Shown here piece after piece: positions 47,220-58,611 of a stretch of DNA of 64,000 nt. The notes beneath the pieces were generated by a model. The model made no database searches and was not told the origin of the DNA. It saw nothing but the letters and a program-made list of their open reading frames with translations. The position numbers and the translations under genes are program-made. Location: assembly GCF_014646815.1 (NCBI RefSeq), contig NZ_BMNZ01000004.1, forward strand, positions 207,060-271,059. The letters are read 5' to 3'. Source of the DNA: Terrabacter tumescens (GTDB taxonomy: Bacteria; Actinomycetota; Actinomycetes; Actinomycetales; Dermatophilaceae). Each line of letters starts with the position of its first letter. The stretch's first letter is position 1.

Positions 47220-48773
47220 TCAGCGCCCGGCCGGCACCTCGCCGGCAGGGAGGCCGTCGCCGCCGGTGTGGCTCGTGCCCGGGCACCCTTCGGAGCCCGC
47301 GCACGACCACCCGGCCGGCACCGATCGCGTATGCCGTGTGGCCGCCTCCCTGACGCCCGCGCCCTCCCGCTCGGCCGCGGTCTCGCCGGCGCGCTCGGGG
47401 TTGCGGATGAGCAGCCACGAGACGGCGCCGCCGGCGACGAGCAGCACAGCGCAGATGAGCATCGCGGTCCGGTAGGCCGACGAGAAGGCCTCGGGCACGG
47501 CGTAGTCCGAGCCACTGAGTCCCACGACGGCGGGCAGGGCCGCGACGGCCAAGAGGCTGCCGGCTCGTGCGACGGCGTTGTTGACGCCGCTCGCGACGCC
47601 GGCGTAGCGGTCGGGCGCGGCGGCGAGGACCGTGGCGGTCAGCGGCGCGACGAGCAGCGTCAGGCCGAGGCCGAAGACCGAGATGCCGGGCAGGATCCCG
47701 GTCCAGTAGGTCGAGCCCGCGCCGACGCCCGACAGCAGGAGGGTGCCCATGCCGCACACGACGGGACCGACGGTCATCGGCAGCCGCGGCCCGATGCGTG
47801 ACGCGAGCTCACCACCGCGGGCGGCGAAGAGCAGCATCAGCACCGTCACGGGCAGGGACGCCATCCCGGCGACGAGCGGGCCGTAGCCGAGCACCGTCTG
47901 CACCTGGAGGGTGAGGAAGAAGAAGACCGCGCCCAGGGCGGCATACACGAGCAGCGTCATGGCGTTCGCGGCGCTGAACTGCCGGGAGGCGAACAGCGAG
48001 GGCTGCACCATGGGGTGCGAGGTGCGCCGCTCGACGACGACGAAGGCCGCGCCGACGGCGAGCCCGACCGCGCCCACGGCGACGGCGCGCCCCACCCCGA
48101 GCGCCTCGTGCTGGATCAGCGCGAAGGTCGTGATGCCGAGGGCGAGCGTGGCCAGCGCGGCCCCGGCCACGTCGAACCGGTGGTCGGCCTGCTCGTCCCG
48201 GGTCTCGGGGACGTGAAGCTGCGCGATCCACACCGTCGCGACACCGAGCGGCACGTTGACGAGGAAGGCCCACCGCCAGCTGGCGTACTGCACGAGCCAC
48301 CCACCGGCGAAAGGCCCGATGGCAGAAGCGATCCCGCCGAGGCCGGACCACGTGCCGATGGCCTTGCCGCGGTCGTCCGGGCGGAACGAGGCCTGGATCA
48401 TCGACAGGCTACCGGGGGTCAGCAGCGCCCCGCCGACGCCCTGGAGCACCCGCGCGACGATGAGCTGGCCGGGGGACTGCGCGAGACCGCACGCAGCCGA
48501 GGCGATGGTGAACCACACGACGCCGATGACGAAGACCCGCCGCCGGCCGAAGCGGTCACCGAGCGAGCCGCCGAGCAGGATGAGCGAGGCGAGCGCGAGC
48601 AGGTAGCCGTTGGTGATCCACTGCAGGTCCGCGAGGCTCGCGCCCAGCTCCTTGCCGATGCGCACGAGCGCGACGTTGACGACGGTCCCGTCGAGCAGCG
48701 CCATGCCCGAGCCGAGCACGGCGGCCGCGATGACGAACCGACCGGTGCGGGAGCCCAGCGCGATGTCGCTCAC
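47220..48773 (-). CDS. MFS drug transporter, 14-helix DHA2 (EmrB/QacA) type
   Basis: This 517-residue protein has about 14 transmembrane helices. Motif A is GGSLGDRFGRRRVF (residues about 67-80), motif B includes RVLQGVGGALLTPGSL (about 107-122) and motif C is GGIASAIGPFAGGWL (about 145-159), the pattern of proton-driven multidrug exporters. The C-terminal about 50 residues are a soluble, repetitive tail. Substrate unknown. Start GTG at 48771-48773. It is transcribed away from the korBA-rarD group and follows rarD on the same strand. Confidence 0.85.
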   Translation of the reverse strand: MSDIALGSRTGRFVIAAAVLGSGMALLDGTVVNVALVRIGKELGASLADLQWITNGYLLALASLILLGGSLGDRFGRRRVFVIGVVWFTIASAACGLAQSPGQLIVARVLQGVGGALLTPGSLSMIQASFRPDDRGKAIGTWSGLGGIASAIGPFAGGWLVQYASWRWAFLVNVPLGVATVWIAQLHVPETRDEQADHRFDVAGAALATLALGITTFALIQHEALGVGRAVAVGAVGLAVGAAFVVVERRTSHPMVQPSLFASRQFSAANAMTLLVYAALGAVFFFLTLQVQTVLGYGPLVAGMASLPVTVLMLLFAARGGELASRIGPRLPMTVGPVVCGMGTLLLSGVGAGSTYWTGILPGISVFGLGLTLLVAPLTATVLAAAPDRYAGVASGVNNAVARAGSLLAVAALPAVVGLSGSDYAVPEAFSSAYRTAMLICAVLLVAGGAVSWLLIRNPERAGETAAEREGAGVREAATRHTRSVPAGWSCAGSEGCPGTSHTGGDGLPAGEVPAGR

Positions 48774-48809
48774 CCCGGCAGTCTGTCACCGCCGGCGGCG
48801 CCAGGGTCC

Positions 48810-49793
48810 TCAGCGCGGGCAGTCGTCCACGGGTAGGGCCTCGCGTCGGGCCGCCCGCGCCCCGCGCAGGCTCACGAGCGAGTCGACGGTGAGCACGACG
48901 AGCGCGACCCAGACGATGCCGAAGCCGATCCAGCGCTCGCGCGGCATGTGCTCGTCGAGCAGGAGCACCGCGCACAGCAGCTGCATGACCGGGGTGATGA
49001 ACTGGATGAGCCCGATCGACACGAGCGGGATGCGACGGGCCGCCGCGGCGAAGCACAGCAGCGGGACGGCGGTCACGAGCCCGGACAGGACGAGCAGCGA
49101 GGTGTGCACGCCGCCGTGCCGCCCGAACTCGAGCCCGCCCTGGGCTCCGACGACGAGGAGCAGCACGACCGCGACCGGCGCGAGCACGACGGTCTCGACG
49201 GTGAGGCCGTGGATCGCGTCGAGGCTGACCCCGACCTTCTTCTTCGTCAGCCCGTAGAGCGCGAAGGACACCGCGAGCGTCAGGGCCACCCACGGCACGC
49301 GTCCGCCGGAGACGCCGAGGTAGACGCCGGCGACGACACCGATCCCGACGGCCACCCACTGCAGCACGCGGAGGCGCTCGCCGAGCACGACGACGCCGAG
49401 CGCCACCGTGACGAGCGGGTTGAGGAAGTAGCCGAGCGCCGCCTCGGACGTGTTGCCCGAGGTCACGGCGGCGACGTAGACGACCCAGTTGACCGCGATG
49501 AGCACGGCCGCGACGGCGGTGCCGGCGAGCAGCCGGGGCCGGCGCAGCAGCGGCCGGATCCAGCCGAGGTCGCGCACGACGAGCAGCACGACGACGCAGA
49601 AGAGCAGCGTCCACAGGATGCGGTGGGCGAGGATCTCCCACGGCCCGGCGGGCTTGAGCGCGTCGAAGTAGAGCGGGAAGAGTCCCCAGAGGCCGTATGC
49701 CGCGAAGCCGAGCAGGGTGCCGCGCCCGACCTCGCCGTGTGGTGCGGTCGAACCCGTGGACGGGCCCGCCTCGACGGTGTCGCGGGCGGTCAC
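48810..49793 (-). CDS. rarD: RarD-type EamA transporter
   Basis: This 327-residue protein has ten predicted helices in two EamA/DMT repeats. The N-terminal GFAAYGLWGLFPLYF (residues about 29-43) and HRILWTLLF (about 57-65) are typical of RarD, the chloramphenicol-sensitive protein family. Transport substrate is not established. Its GTG overlaps the korB stop (GTGA), so it may be the last gene of the korA-korB transcript. Confidence 0.85.
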   Translation of the reverse strand: MTARDTVEAGPSTGSTAPHGEVGRGTLLGFAAYGLWGLFPLYFDALKPAGPWEILAHRILWTLLFCVVVLLVVRDLGWIRPLLRRPRLLAGTAVAAVLIAVNWVVYVAAVTSGNTSEAALGYFLNPLVTVALGVVVLGERLRVLQWVAVGIGVVAGVYLGVSGGRVPWVALTLAVSFALYGLTKKKVGVSLDAIHGLTVETVVLAPVAVVLLLVVGAQGGLEFGRHGGVHTSLLVLSGLVTAVPLLCFAAAARRIPLVSIGLIQFITPVMQLLCAVLLLDEHMPRERWIGFGIVWVALVVLTVDSLVSLRGARAARREALPVDDCPR

Positions 49794-50889
49794 GCCCCCA
49801 CGGTCCAGGTGTCCCGGCCGGCGAGCAGGGCGTCGATGTCGGCGTCGGTGACCTCGCCGGTGCGGGCCGAGGCGACCTGCTCGCGGAGGGAGTCGTCGTA
49901 GGTCGGGCGCTGCACGTTGCGGAAGATGCCCATCGGCACGTGGCCGAGGTCGGGACTGTCGAGGCGCGAGAGCGCGAAGGCCGCCGACGGGTCGGCCGCG
50001 GTCACGTCGTGGCGCACGATCCGGGCCGGGTCGGCCTCGGTCCGCGACACGACGGCGAGCGACCCGCGGTCGTCGCGGACGACGACGTTGTCACCGGCAG
50101 CGACCTCCTCGCCGTCGGTGAGGTGCAGGATGCGGGCGGCGGCCTCGGTGCGGTCCTTGAGCACGTCGAAGACTCCGTCGTTGAAGATCGGGCAGTTCTG
50201 GTAGATCTCGACGAGGGCCGACCCACGGTGCTCGGCGGCGGCGCGCAGCACCGACGTCAGGTGCTGGCGGTCGGAGTCCATGGTGCGCGCGACGAAGCTC
50301 GCCTCGGCGCCGAGCGCAAGGGACACCGGGTTGAACGGGGTGTCGAGCGAGCCGAGCGGGGTCGACTTCGTCACCTGGCCGACGTGCGAGGTGGGGGAGT
50401 ACTGCCCCTTGGTCAGGCCGTAGATCTCGTTGTTGAAGAGCAGGATCTTGAGGTTGACGTTGCGGCGCAGGGCGTGGATGAGGTGGTTGCCGCCGATCGA
50501 CAGGGCGTCGCCGTCACCGGTGACGACCCAGACCGACAGGTCCTCGCGCGTCGCGGCCAGCCCCGTCGCGATGGCCGGCGCACGCCCGTGGATCGAGTGC
50601 ATGCCGTAGGTGTCGAGGTAGTAGGGGAAGCGCGAGCTGCACCCGATGCCCGAGACGAAGACGATGTTCTCGCGCTTGAGGCCCAGCTCGGGCAGGAAGC
50701 CCTGCACGGCGGCGAGGATGGCGTAGTCGCCGCACCCGGGGCACCAGCGCACCTCCTGGTCGGAGGTGAAGTCCTTCTTCGTCAGGCTCGTTCCGTCGGC
50801 GAGGCGCGGGACCGCAGCGGTGCCGGTGGCACCCGGCCCGGCGGACGGCATACCGAGTTCGACGGTGCGGTCGACGGGCAGGTCGGTGG

Positions 50890-50893
<4 letters not shown>
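49790..50893 (-). CDS. korB: 2-oxoacid:ferredoxin oxidoreductase beta subunit
   Basis: This 367-residue thiamine-diphosphate subunit contains the iron-sulfur motif RWCPGCGDYAIL (residues about 44-55), a third cysteine in SGIGCSSRF and a fourth in YQNCPIFNDG. The ThDP/Mg motif is VTGDGDALSIGGNHLIHAL (about 112-130). KorB with KorA oxidises 2-oxoglutarate (or a similar 2-oxoacid) plus CoA and reduces ferredoxin. It overlaps korA (GTGA) upstream and rarD downstream. 2-Oxoglutarate specificity is inferred from actinobacterial homologues. Confidence 0.9.
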
Positions 50894-52788
<1,895 letters not shown>

Positions 52789-52805
52789 GCTCTGCGACGT
52801 CCTCG

Positions 52806-52860
52806 AACTTCCATGCGATTCACTGCCCGGAGCCCTGTGCGGCGGACAACTTCCATGCTA
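52806..52860 (-). promoter_or_regulatory. korA promoter region with paired direct repeats
   Basis: AACTTCCATGC (plus strand) occurs exactly at 52806-52816 and 52848-52858, 42 bases apart (four helical turns). TAGCAT on the minus strand (52860-52855) is a plausible -10 box. The spacing suggests a regulator binding on one DNA face. No regulator is assigned. The remaining intergenic sequence to 52948 shows no gene. Confidence 0.4.
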
Positions 52861-52948
52861 TGACGCTCACGCTCGCAGTTCGTGCACCTGCCAGAACGTG
52901 GACCGACGCGGCGCGGGCGGGGAGGGGCGGCGCGGGCGGCCCGGGCGG

Positions 52949-54454
52949 TCAGGAGCGCGTCGGGCTGGCGCGCGCCGTCACGACGACGCCCCGGCGCTGC
53001 AGGACGTGGCGCCCGAGGGCACCCAGCGTCCCGGCGAGGGCGCCGCCCACGACGACGTGCGCGACGAGCAGGGCCGGACCGGAGGTCTCGTCGACGGCGC
53101 CCGCCGCGACGAGGCACCACACGAGCAGCGGCGTCAGGCCGGTCGTCACGACGTAGACGGCGGCCCACAGCAGGACGAAGAAGGGGTTGCCGCGCTGGAG
53201 GTCCCACGCCGAGCGGAACGCGTAGATCCCGAGCGCGAGCCCCGGCACGACGAGCGCGAGGTAGACGAGCTGGAACGGCGTGGTGGCCGGCTCGATCCAG
53301 CCGAAGCGCTCTGCCAGCCCGAGCGGGGCCCACATGAGCCACATCGACGCGACGAACCACGAGCCGAAGGCGCCGAACACCTGCACGAGGCTGCGTCGGC
53401 CGGCGATGACGGCCCGGTTGCGTCGCGCCTCGCGGGGGTCGTTGGTCTCGCGCCACAGAGGCGCCTTGCCGCGCGAGCGGGCCCCGTCGACGCTGATCGG
53501 CGCCCACGTCTTGGGCCACACCGCGATGACCATCCACGTCAGCGCAGCGATGAACAGGTAGGACAGCACCGTGGCCCACGGGTTGCGGCTGTTGAGCGAG
53601 AGTCGGTCGCCCTCGCCGAGGAGCGCGGCCACGGCCCCGGCCGTCGCGTAGCCGGTCAGGCCGGCGGACACGAAGGCGACGGCCGTCGTGACGGGGTCGA
53701 CGGCGTCGGACGCGTCGAGGCGCCCCGGCTCGGGGGCGTCCCGGCCGACGCCGGGCACGGTGCCGGAGCCGAGGCCGAGGCGGCGAAGCATCGTCTGCGT
53801 CAGCAGGGTGAACGGGCCGAGCCACGCGGCTCTTGCGACCACGACCAGCGGCCGCAGCCACGGGGCGGAGGTGCGCAGTCGCTTCACCGCATCGGCGGCG
53901 AGGGCCGCGTCGTCCACCGTCTGCTCGAGGGGCACGACGACGTGGCACCGGGTGGGCGTCGCGAGGCAGAGGGTGCGGTCGGTGCCGACCCGACCGAGCC
54001 AGACCGTCGCCGGCGGGGCCCCTGCGGCGGCGAGGGCCGCGGTGAGCTCGCGCTCGCGCTGCGCGGAGGGACCGCGGATGCCGGGGACGGCGCGCAGCAC
54101 CCGCTCGTCCAGGAAGCGCAGCCAGGTCAGGGCGACGACGACCACGCACCCGACGCCGAACCACCAGAAGTAGGCACCGCCCCGGTGCAGCCAGCCCATG
54201 AGCAACAGCCACGGCCATGCAGTGGCCACCGTGACGAGCCCGACGCCGAGCACCCAGGCCGGCAGCGCCCGTAGCCACGCCCGCACGACGGGACCGCTCG
54301 GCGGCCGCGTCGAGCCGACCTCGGCGTCCCAGGCCAGCTGGTCCGACACGCTGACGTCGTCCGGTACGTCGCCGACGTCGGCGCGCGCGGCCCCCGTCCC
54401 GTCGCGCGTCGCGTCCGGTGCATGCGTCTGGTCCTGTCCACCCCTGTCGACCAT
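52949..54454 (-). CDS. Large multi-pass membrane protein of unknown function
   Basis: The protein has 501 residues from the ATG at 54452-54454. There are about eight hydrophobic helices: two near residues 57-110, two near 240-310, two near 355-420 and two near 430-490. A soluble alpha/beta-looking stretch (about 115-230) and a charged N-terminus complete it. I recognise no catalytic motif; there is no HExxH. It is divergent from the second nuo operon (85 bases between starts) and near korA, so a role with that electron-transfer unit is possible but unsupported by motif. Confidence 0.7.
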   Translation of the reverse strand: MVDRGGQDQTHAPDATRDGTGAARADVGDVPDDVSVSDQLAWDAEVGSTRPPSGPVVRAWLRALPAWVLGVGLVTVATAWPWLLLMGWLHRGGAYFWWFGVGCVVVVALTWLRFLDERVLRAVPGIRGPSAQRERELTAALAAAGAPPATVWLGRVGTDRTLCLATPTRCHVVVPLEQTVDDAALAADAVKRLRTSAPWLRPLVVVARAAWLGPFTLLTQTMLRRLGLGSGTVPGVGRDAPEPGRLDASDAVDPVTTAVAFVSAGLTGYATAGAVAALLGEGDRLSLNSRNPWATVLSYLFIAALTWMVIAVWPKTWAPISVDGARSRGKAPLWRETNDPREARRNRAVIAGRRSLVQVFGAFGSWFVASMWLMWAPLGLAERFGWIEPATTPFQLVYLALVVPGLALGIYAFRSAWDLQRGNPFFVLLWAAVYVVTTGLTPLLVWCLVAAGAVDETSGPALLVAHVVVGGALAGTLGALGRHVLQRRGVVVTARASPTRS

Positions 54455-54461
54455 GCGCTGC

Positions 54462-54531
54462 AGGGTAGCCCGCGGTCTCCCGGGATGGGGCTGACCACTC
54501 CGCGCCACTCGCGTACGGGCATGGATAGGCT
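54462..54531. promoter_or_regulatory. Divergent leaderless promoters of the membrane protein and nuoA2
   Basis: TACCCT on the minus strand (54467-54462) lies seven bases before the membrane-protein ATG. TAGGCT on the plus strand (54526-54531) lies seven bases before the nuoA2 ATG. Neither gene has a ribosome site. No Rex-like box is present here, unlike at the first nuo region. Confidence 0.45.
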
Positions 54532-54538
54532 GGCCGTC

Positions 54539-54898
54539 ATGTCCGGGTACGTGGCCGTCGCAGCGGTGCTGGGGGCGGGCGTCCTGCTCGTCACGGCGGC
54601 CATGGTCGTGCGGCGGCTGCTGGCCCCGCGGGCCCCGCACGCGGCCAAGCTCGCGACCTACGAGTCCGGCGTCGACCCCGTCGGCGAGGGCTGGGCGCAG
54701 ACGAAGGTGCGCTACTTCGTCTTCTCCTTCCTCTACGTCGTCTTCGCCGTCGACGCGGTCTACCTCTTCCCGTGGGCCACCGCCATCCGCGACGCCGACC
54801 TCGGCCGGGCGAGCCTCGTCGAGATGGGCGTCTTCATCGGCGTCATCGTGCTGGGCCTCGCCCACGCCGGTCGCCGCGGCCTCCTGAGGTGGGTGTGA
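54539..54898 (+). CDS. nuoA2: Complex I subunit A, second copy
   Basis: This 119-residue protein has three helices, with the NuoA loop YESGVDP (residues about 41-47; the usual Cys of YECG is Ser here) and the segment [20 protein letters not shown], in which the usual DIE acidic triplet is reduced to a single Asp. Both changes affect the loop that lines the quinone entrance. It is the first gene of the second complex I operon and ends overlapping nuoB2 (TGATG). Confidence 0.88.
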   Translation: MSGYVAVAAVLGAGVLLVTAAMVVRRLLAPRAPHAAKLATYESGVDPVGEGWAQTKVRYFVFSFLYVVFAVDAVYLFPWATAIRDADLGRASLVEMGVFIGVIVLGLAHAGRRGLLRWV

Positions 54899-55533
54899 TG
54901 AGCGAGCAGCCCCTCCAGCAGCCGCGTCCGGTCAGCCTGCCGATGCCGACGGTCGGCCCCGCCTCGATGGGCGTCCTCGGCGGTCACGCGCCCAAGCCGA
55001 TCAAGGTCGTGCTCAACTGGGGCCGGCGCTACTCGCTGTGGGTCTTCAACTTCGGGCTCGCCTGCTGCGCCATCGAGTTCATCGCCGCGTCGATGGGCCG
55101 CCACGACTTCATCCGACTCGGGGTCATCCCCTTCGCGCCGGGCCCGCGCCAGGCCGACCTCATGGTCGTCTCGGGCACCGTCACCGACAAGATGGCGCCC
55201 GCGATCCGCCGCCTCTACGACCAGATGCCCGAGCCGAAGTACGTCATCTCCTTCGGCGCCTGCTCCAACTCCGGCGGGCCTTACTGGGACTCGTACTCCG
55301 TGACGAAGGGCGTCGACCAGATCGTGCCCGTCGACGTCTACGTGCCCGGCTGCCCGCCGCGCCCCGAGGCGCTGCTGCACGGCATCATCCGTCTCCAGGA
55401 GCAGATCGCGAGCGAGCGCCTCTCGGCGCAGAAGCTCAAGGGGAGGTATGCCGGCACGCGCGTCGGGAGCGCCGGTGACGTCCGTCGCCCCCTCCTTCGC
55501 CGTGGCACGACCCCGACCGAGGACGGCACGTGA
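54898..55533 (+). CDS. nuoB2: Complex I subunit B, second copy
   Basis: This 211-residue subunit retains all N2-cluster cysteines: LACCAIEFI (residues about 56-64), [14 protein letters not shown] (about 120-133) and GCPPRP (about 153-158). The GGPYWDSY loop differs from the GGMFNNY form of the first copy. N- and C-terminal extensions are longer than in copy 1. Overlaps at both ends (TGATG and GTGA) show tight coupling. Confidence 0.92.
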   Translation: MSEQPLQQPRPVSLPMPTVGPASMGVLGGHAPKPIKVVLNWGRRYSLWVFNFGLACCAIEFIAASMGRHDFIRLGVIPFAPGPRQADLMVVSGTVTDKMAPAIRRLYDQMPEPKYVISFGACSNSGGPYWDSYSVTKGVDQIVPVDVYVPGCPPRPEALLHGIIRLQEQIASERLSAQKLKGRYAGTRVGSAGDVRRPLLRRGTTPTEDGT

Positions 55534-56057
55534 GGGTCACCGACGTGCGCGACGTGCCCTTCGGGGAGTGGGCCAGCACGGTGCTCTCGCTCCGCGAGGA
55601 GGGCTACGCGTACTTCGACTGGCTGACGGCCGTCGACGAGACCGATCGCGACGGCGACGACGCCGGCTTCGACGTCGTCTGCCACCTGCTCGACACGCGT
55701 GAGCCGGGCTCGCTCCGGTCGGTCCTGCTGCGCACCCGGGCGCCCGAGGGGCTGCCCGTCCCGTCGCTGACGGGGATCTTCCGCGGCGCCGCGTGGCACG
55801 AGCGCGAGACCCACGAGATGTTCGGCATCGAGTTCGACGGCTTCGACGACGGCTCCGGCCTCGGGCTTCGACCGCTGCTGCTGCCCGAGGGCTTCGAGGG
55901 CACGCCCCTGCGCAAGTCGTTCGTCCTGGCCGCCCGCGCGTCCAAGGCGTGGCCGGGCGCCAAGGAGCCGGGGGAGGGCCACGACTCGGCCCGCGCGCCC
56001 GGCCGGCGGCGCGTCCAGGCGCCCGGCGTGCCGGGCCCCGAGTGGGGTCCGCGATGA
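55530..56057 (+). CDS. nuoC2: Complex I subunit C, second copy
   Basis: This 175-residue, compact NuoC has the signature [19 protein letters not shown] (residues about 86-104). It is about 85 residues shorter than the first copy, mainly at the N-terminus, and ends in a Pro/Arg/Gly-rich tail. There is no fused or following NuoD domain: nuoH2 starts within its stop codon (ATGA). Confidence 0.9.
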   Translation: MRVTDVRDVPFGEWASTVLSLREEGYAYFDWLTAVDETDRDGDDAGFDVVCHLLDTREPGSLRSVLLRTRAPEGLPVPSLTGIFRGAAWHERETHEMFGIEFDGFDDGSGLGLRPLLLPEGFEGTPLRKSFVLAARASKAWPGAKEPGEGHDSARAPGRRRVQAPGVPGPEWGPR

Positions 56058-57022
56058 GCGGCCTGCCGCCCTGGCTCGAGGTCGTGGTCCGCGCGGTCGC
56101 CGTCCTCGCTGCCTTCCTCGTGCTGCCTCTGCTCGTCGGCCAGACCGAGCACAAGGTCATGGCGCACATGCAGGGCCGCCTCGGGCCGATGTATGCCGGT
56201 GGCTTCCACGGGTGGGCGCAGCTCGTCGCCGACGGGGTGAAGTTCGTCCAGAAGGAGGACATCACCCCGGCGAAGGCCGACCGGTGGGCGTTCCGGCTCG
56301 CGCCGTTCGTCGCGCTGATCCCCTACCTCATGGCGCTCGCCGTCATCCCGCTCTCGCCGACGGTGGTCGGGGCCGACGTCGACGCGAGCGTCGTCCTCGT
56401 CCTCGCCGTCATCGGGGTCGGGGTCATCGGCACGCTCATGGCCGGCTGGGCCTCGGCCAACAAGTACTCCCTGCTCGGCGCGATGCGCGCAGCCGCCCAG
56501 CTCGTGTCCTACGAGCTGCCGATGGTGCTGGCCGTGGCGTCGGTGGCGCTCGCTGCCGGCAGCCTCTCGCTCGTCTCCATCGCCGAGGCCTGGAAGCCGT
56601 GGTGGCTGCTGTGGCAGCTGCCCGGCGCCATCGTCTTCCTCGTCGCGGCGCTCGCGGAGCTGCAGCGGCCGCCCTTCGACATGCCGCTCGCCGACTCCGA
56701 GATCGTCTTCGGCGCGTTCACCGAGTACACCGGGCTGCGCTTCGCGTTCTTCCTGCTCGCCGAGTACGCCGGCATCGTCGTCATGTCGCTGCTGTTCGCC
56801 GTGCTCTACCTCGGCGGCTGGTCCGGCCCGTTCGAGCAGTGGCTCGGCTGGCTGTGGACCCTGCTCAAGGGCTTCCTCGTCGCGGTCGTCGTCATCTGGC
56901 TGCGCGTGTCGTGGCCCCGCATGCGCGAGGACCAGCTCCAGCGCCTCGCCTGGGTCTGGCTCGTCCCGATCGCCCTGCTCCAGCTCGCCCTGACCGCCGT
57001 CGGCGTGGTGATGACCTCATGA
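56054..57022 (+). CDS. nuoH2: Complex I subunit H, second copy
   Basis: This 322-residue membrane subunit has about eight helices. It keeps HKVMAHMQGRLGPMYAGGFHG (here split as HKVMAHMQGRLGP and MYAGGFHG), KEDITPAKADRW and the acidic loop PFDMPLADSEIVFGAFTEYT (residues about 202-221). It lacks the about 80-residue cytoplasmic tail of the first NuoH. The acidic loop differs from copy 1, which may alter quinone or proton coupling. Confidence 0.92.
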   Translation: MSGLPPWLEVVVRAVAVLAAFLVLPLLVGQTEHKVMAHMQGRLGPMYAGGFHGWAQLVADGVKFVQKEDITPAKADRWAFRLAPFVALIPYLMALAVIPLSPTVVGADVDASVVLVLAVIGVGVIGTLMAGWASANKYSLLGAMRAAAQLVSYELPMVLAVASVALAAGSLSLVSIAEAWKPWWLLWQLPGAIVFLVAALAELQRPPFDMPLADSEIVFGAFTEYTGLRFAFFLLAEYAGIVVMSLLFAVLYLGGWSGPFEQWLGWLWTLLKGFLVAVVVIWLRVSWPRMREDQLQRLAWVWLVPIALLQLALTAVGVVMTS

Positions 57023-57049
57023 CCCTCAACGGAAGGCAGGTGGGCGGAC

Positions 57050-57979
57050 GTGGGTGACGGCATCCTTCCCGGGCTCGTCAAGGGACTCGCGACGACTGCG
57101 AAGTCGCTGACCCGGCACACGCACACGGCCGAGTACCCCGACGTCTCGCCGGCGCTGCCGCCCCGGTCGCGCGGCGTCATCGCGCTCACCGAGGAGAACT
57201 GCACCTCGTGCATGCTCTGCGCGCGCGAGTGCCCCGACTGGTGCATCTACATCGACTCGCACAAGGAGGAGCTGCCCCCGACGACGCCGGGTGGGCGCGC
57301 GCGCCAGCGCAACGTCCTCGACCGCTTCGCCATCGACTTCTCGCTGTGCATGTACTGCGGCATCTGCATCGAGGTGTGCCCGTTCGACGCGCTGCACTGG
57401 AGCCCCGAGTTCGAGTACGCCGAGCTCGACATCCGCGACCTGCTCCACGAGAAGGACCGCCTCGGCGCGTGGATGGCCACAGTCCCCGCCCCGCCGGCGC
57501 TCGACCCCGGCAGCGCCGACCCCGCCGAGGTCACGGCGGCGGCCAAGCCTCCCCGGGCGGCGGGCGCCGCTGGTGGTACGCGTGGGGCGGGCGCCGCAGT
57601 GCGCCCGACCCGGGTGCGCAAGGAGGCCACCCCGGCTCCGGCCGGCACGACCACCCCACCCACCACTGACGCCACGCGGTCCACCACTGACTCGACGCCG
57701 TCCACCGCGACCGCGCCCAGCACCGAGACGGCACCCACCGCGACGCCGCGTCCGGCGACGCCCGCCGCCGAGCAGACGCGGGTCATGCCCGCCGTCGAGC
57801 GCACGGCAGCCTTCCCCGTCGTCGAGCAGCCCCCCGTCACCCCGCCCGCCGACGGGGCCGAGGCCGAGCAGGCCGCCGATCAGGCTGCGGCGCACGGGGA
57901 CTCGACCCAGGTGCTGCCCACCGTGTCGACGGATTCGGCCGCACCCACCGAGCGCACCGACGAGGAGGGTCGCGAGTGA
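57050..57979 (+). CDS. nuoI2: Complex I subunit I, second copy, with long disordered tail
   Basis: This 309-residue ferredoxin-like subunit has two [4Fe-4S] motifs: [18 protein letters not shown] (residues about 48-65) and [16 protein letters not shown] (about 100-115). Without NuoEFG in this operon, it is the most likely entry point for ferredoxin electrons. From residue about 160 on it is a Thr/Pro/Ala-rich, repeat-like tail unlike usual NuoI. A 17-base word identical to the type B repeat core lies at 57572-57588. GTG start 27 bases after nuoH2. Confidence 0.9.
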   Translation: MGDGILPGLVKGLATTAKSLTRHTHTAEYPDVSPALPPRSRGVIALTEENCTSCMLCARECPDWCIYIDSHKEELPPTTPGGRARQRNVLDRFAIDFSLCMYCGICIEVCPFDALHWSPEFEYAELDIRDLLHEKDRLGAWMATVPAPPALDPGSADPAEVTAAAKPPRAAGAAGGTRGAGAAVRPTRVRKEATPAPAGTTTPPTTDATRSTTDSTPSTATAPSTETAPTATPRPATPAAEQTRVMPAVERTAAFPVVEQPPVTPPADGAEAEQAADQAAAHGDSTQVLPTVSTDSAAPTERTDEEGRE

Positions 57980-58611
57980 CCACCCGCGACATCGTCTTCG
58001 TCGCGGTGGGAGCCGTGACGGCGCTCTCGGCGCTGCTGTCGGTGACGACGAAGCACGTCGTCCACGCGGCGCTGTGGCTGCTCGTCTCGCTGGGGTCGCT
58101 CGCCGGTGCCTACCTCGTGCTCGGACAGGAGCTCGTCGGCCTCGTCCAGCTGCTCGTCTACGTCGGCGCCATCGTCGTGCTCGTCCTCTTCGCCCTGATG
58201 CTGACGCGCGCGCCCATCGGTCCGCACGCCGAGATCGACACGCCTCGCTGGCAGCGGGTCGCCGGGGCCGTCCTCGGCGGCGCGACGACGGCGCTGCTCG
58301 CCTCGCTCCTGCTGCCGCTCTTCGCCGGCGCCACCGCCGACCTCGACCGCCCGTCGACGACGACGCCACAGATCGCCCAGGCGATCTTCGGCACGTGGGT
58401 CTGGCCCTTCGAGCTGCTCTCGGTGCTGCTCCTCGTCGCGCTCGTCGGGGCCTTCGCCGTGTCGCGCATCGTCCTGCAGCGCGACGGCGCCGACCGCCAC
58501 GACGCCGACCACCCCGATCACCCCGATCACCACGACAGCCATGACGACGGCGACCGCACCGCCGCGACCACCGCCGTCACGTCCGAGCCCGGGACGGGGA
58601 GAGTCGGATGA
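57976..58611 (+). CDS. nuoJ2: Complex I subunit J, second copy
   Basis: This 211-residue protein has five helices, with the conserved [20 protein letters not shown] segment (residues about 56-75). The C-terminal tail contains a His/Asp-rich run ([17 protein letters not shown], about 175-191) that could bind metal. GTGA overlap with nuoI2 and ATGA overlap with nuoK2. Confidence 0.9.
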   Translation: MTTRDIVFVAVGAVTALSALLSVTTKHVVHAALWLLVSLGSLAGAYLVLGQELVGLVQLLVYVGAIVVLVLFALMLTRAPIGPHAEIDTPRWQRVAGAVLGGATTALLASLLLPLFAGATADLDRPSTTTPQIAQAIFGTWVWPFELLSVLLLVALVGAFAVSRIVLQRDGADRHDADHPDHPDHHDSHDDGDRTAATTAVTSEPGTGRVG

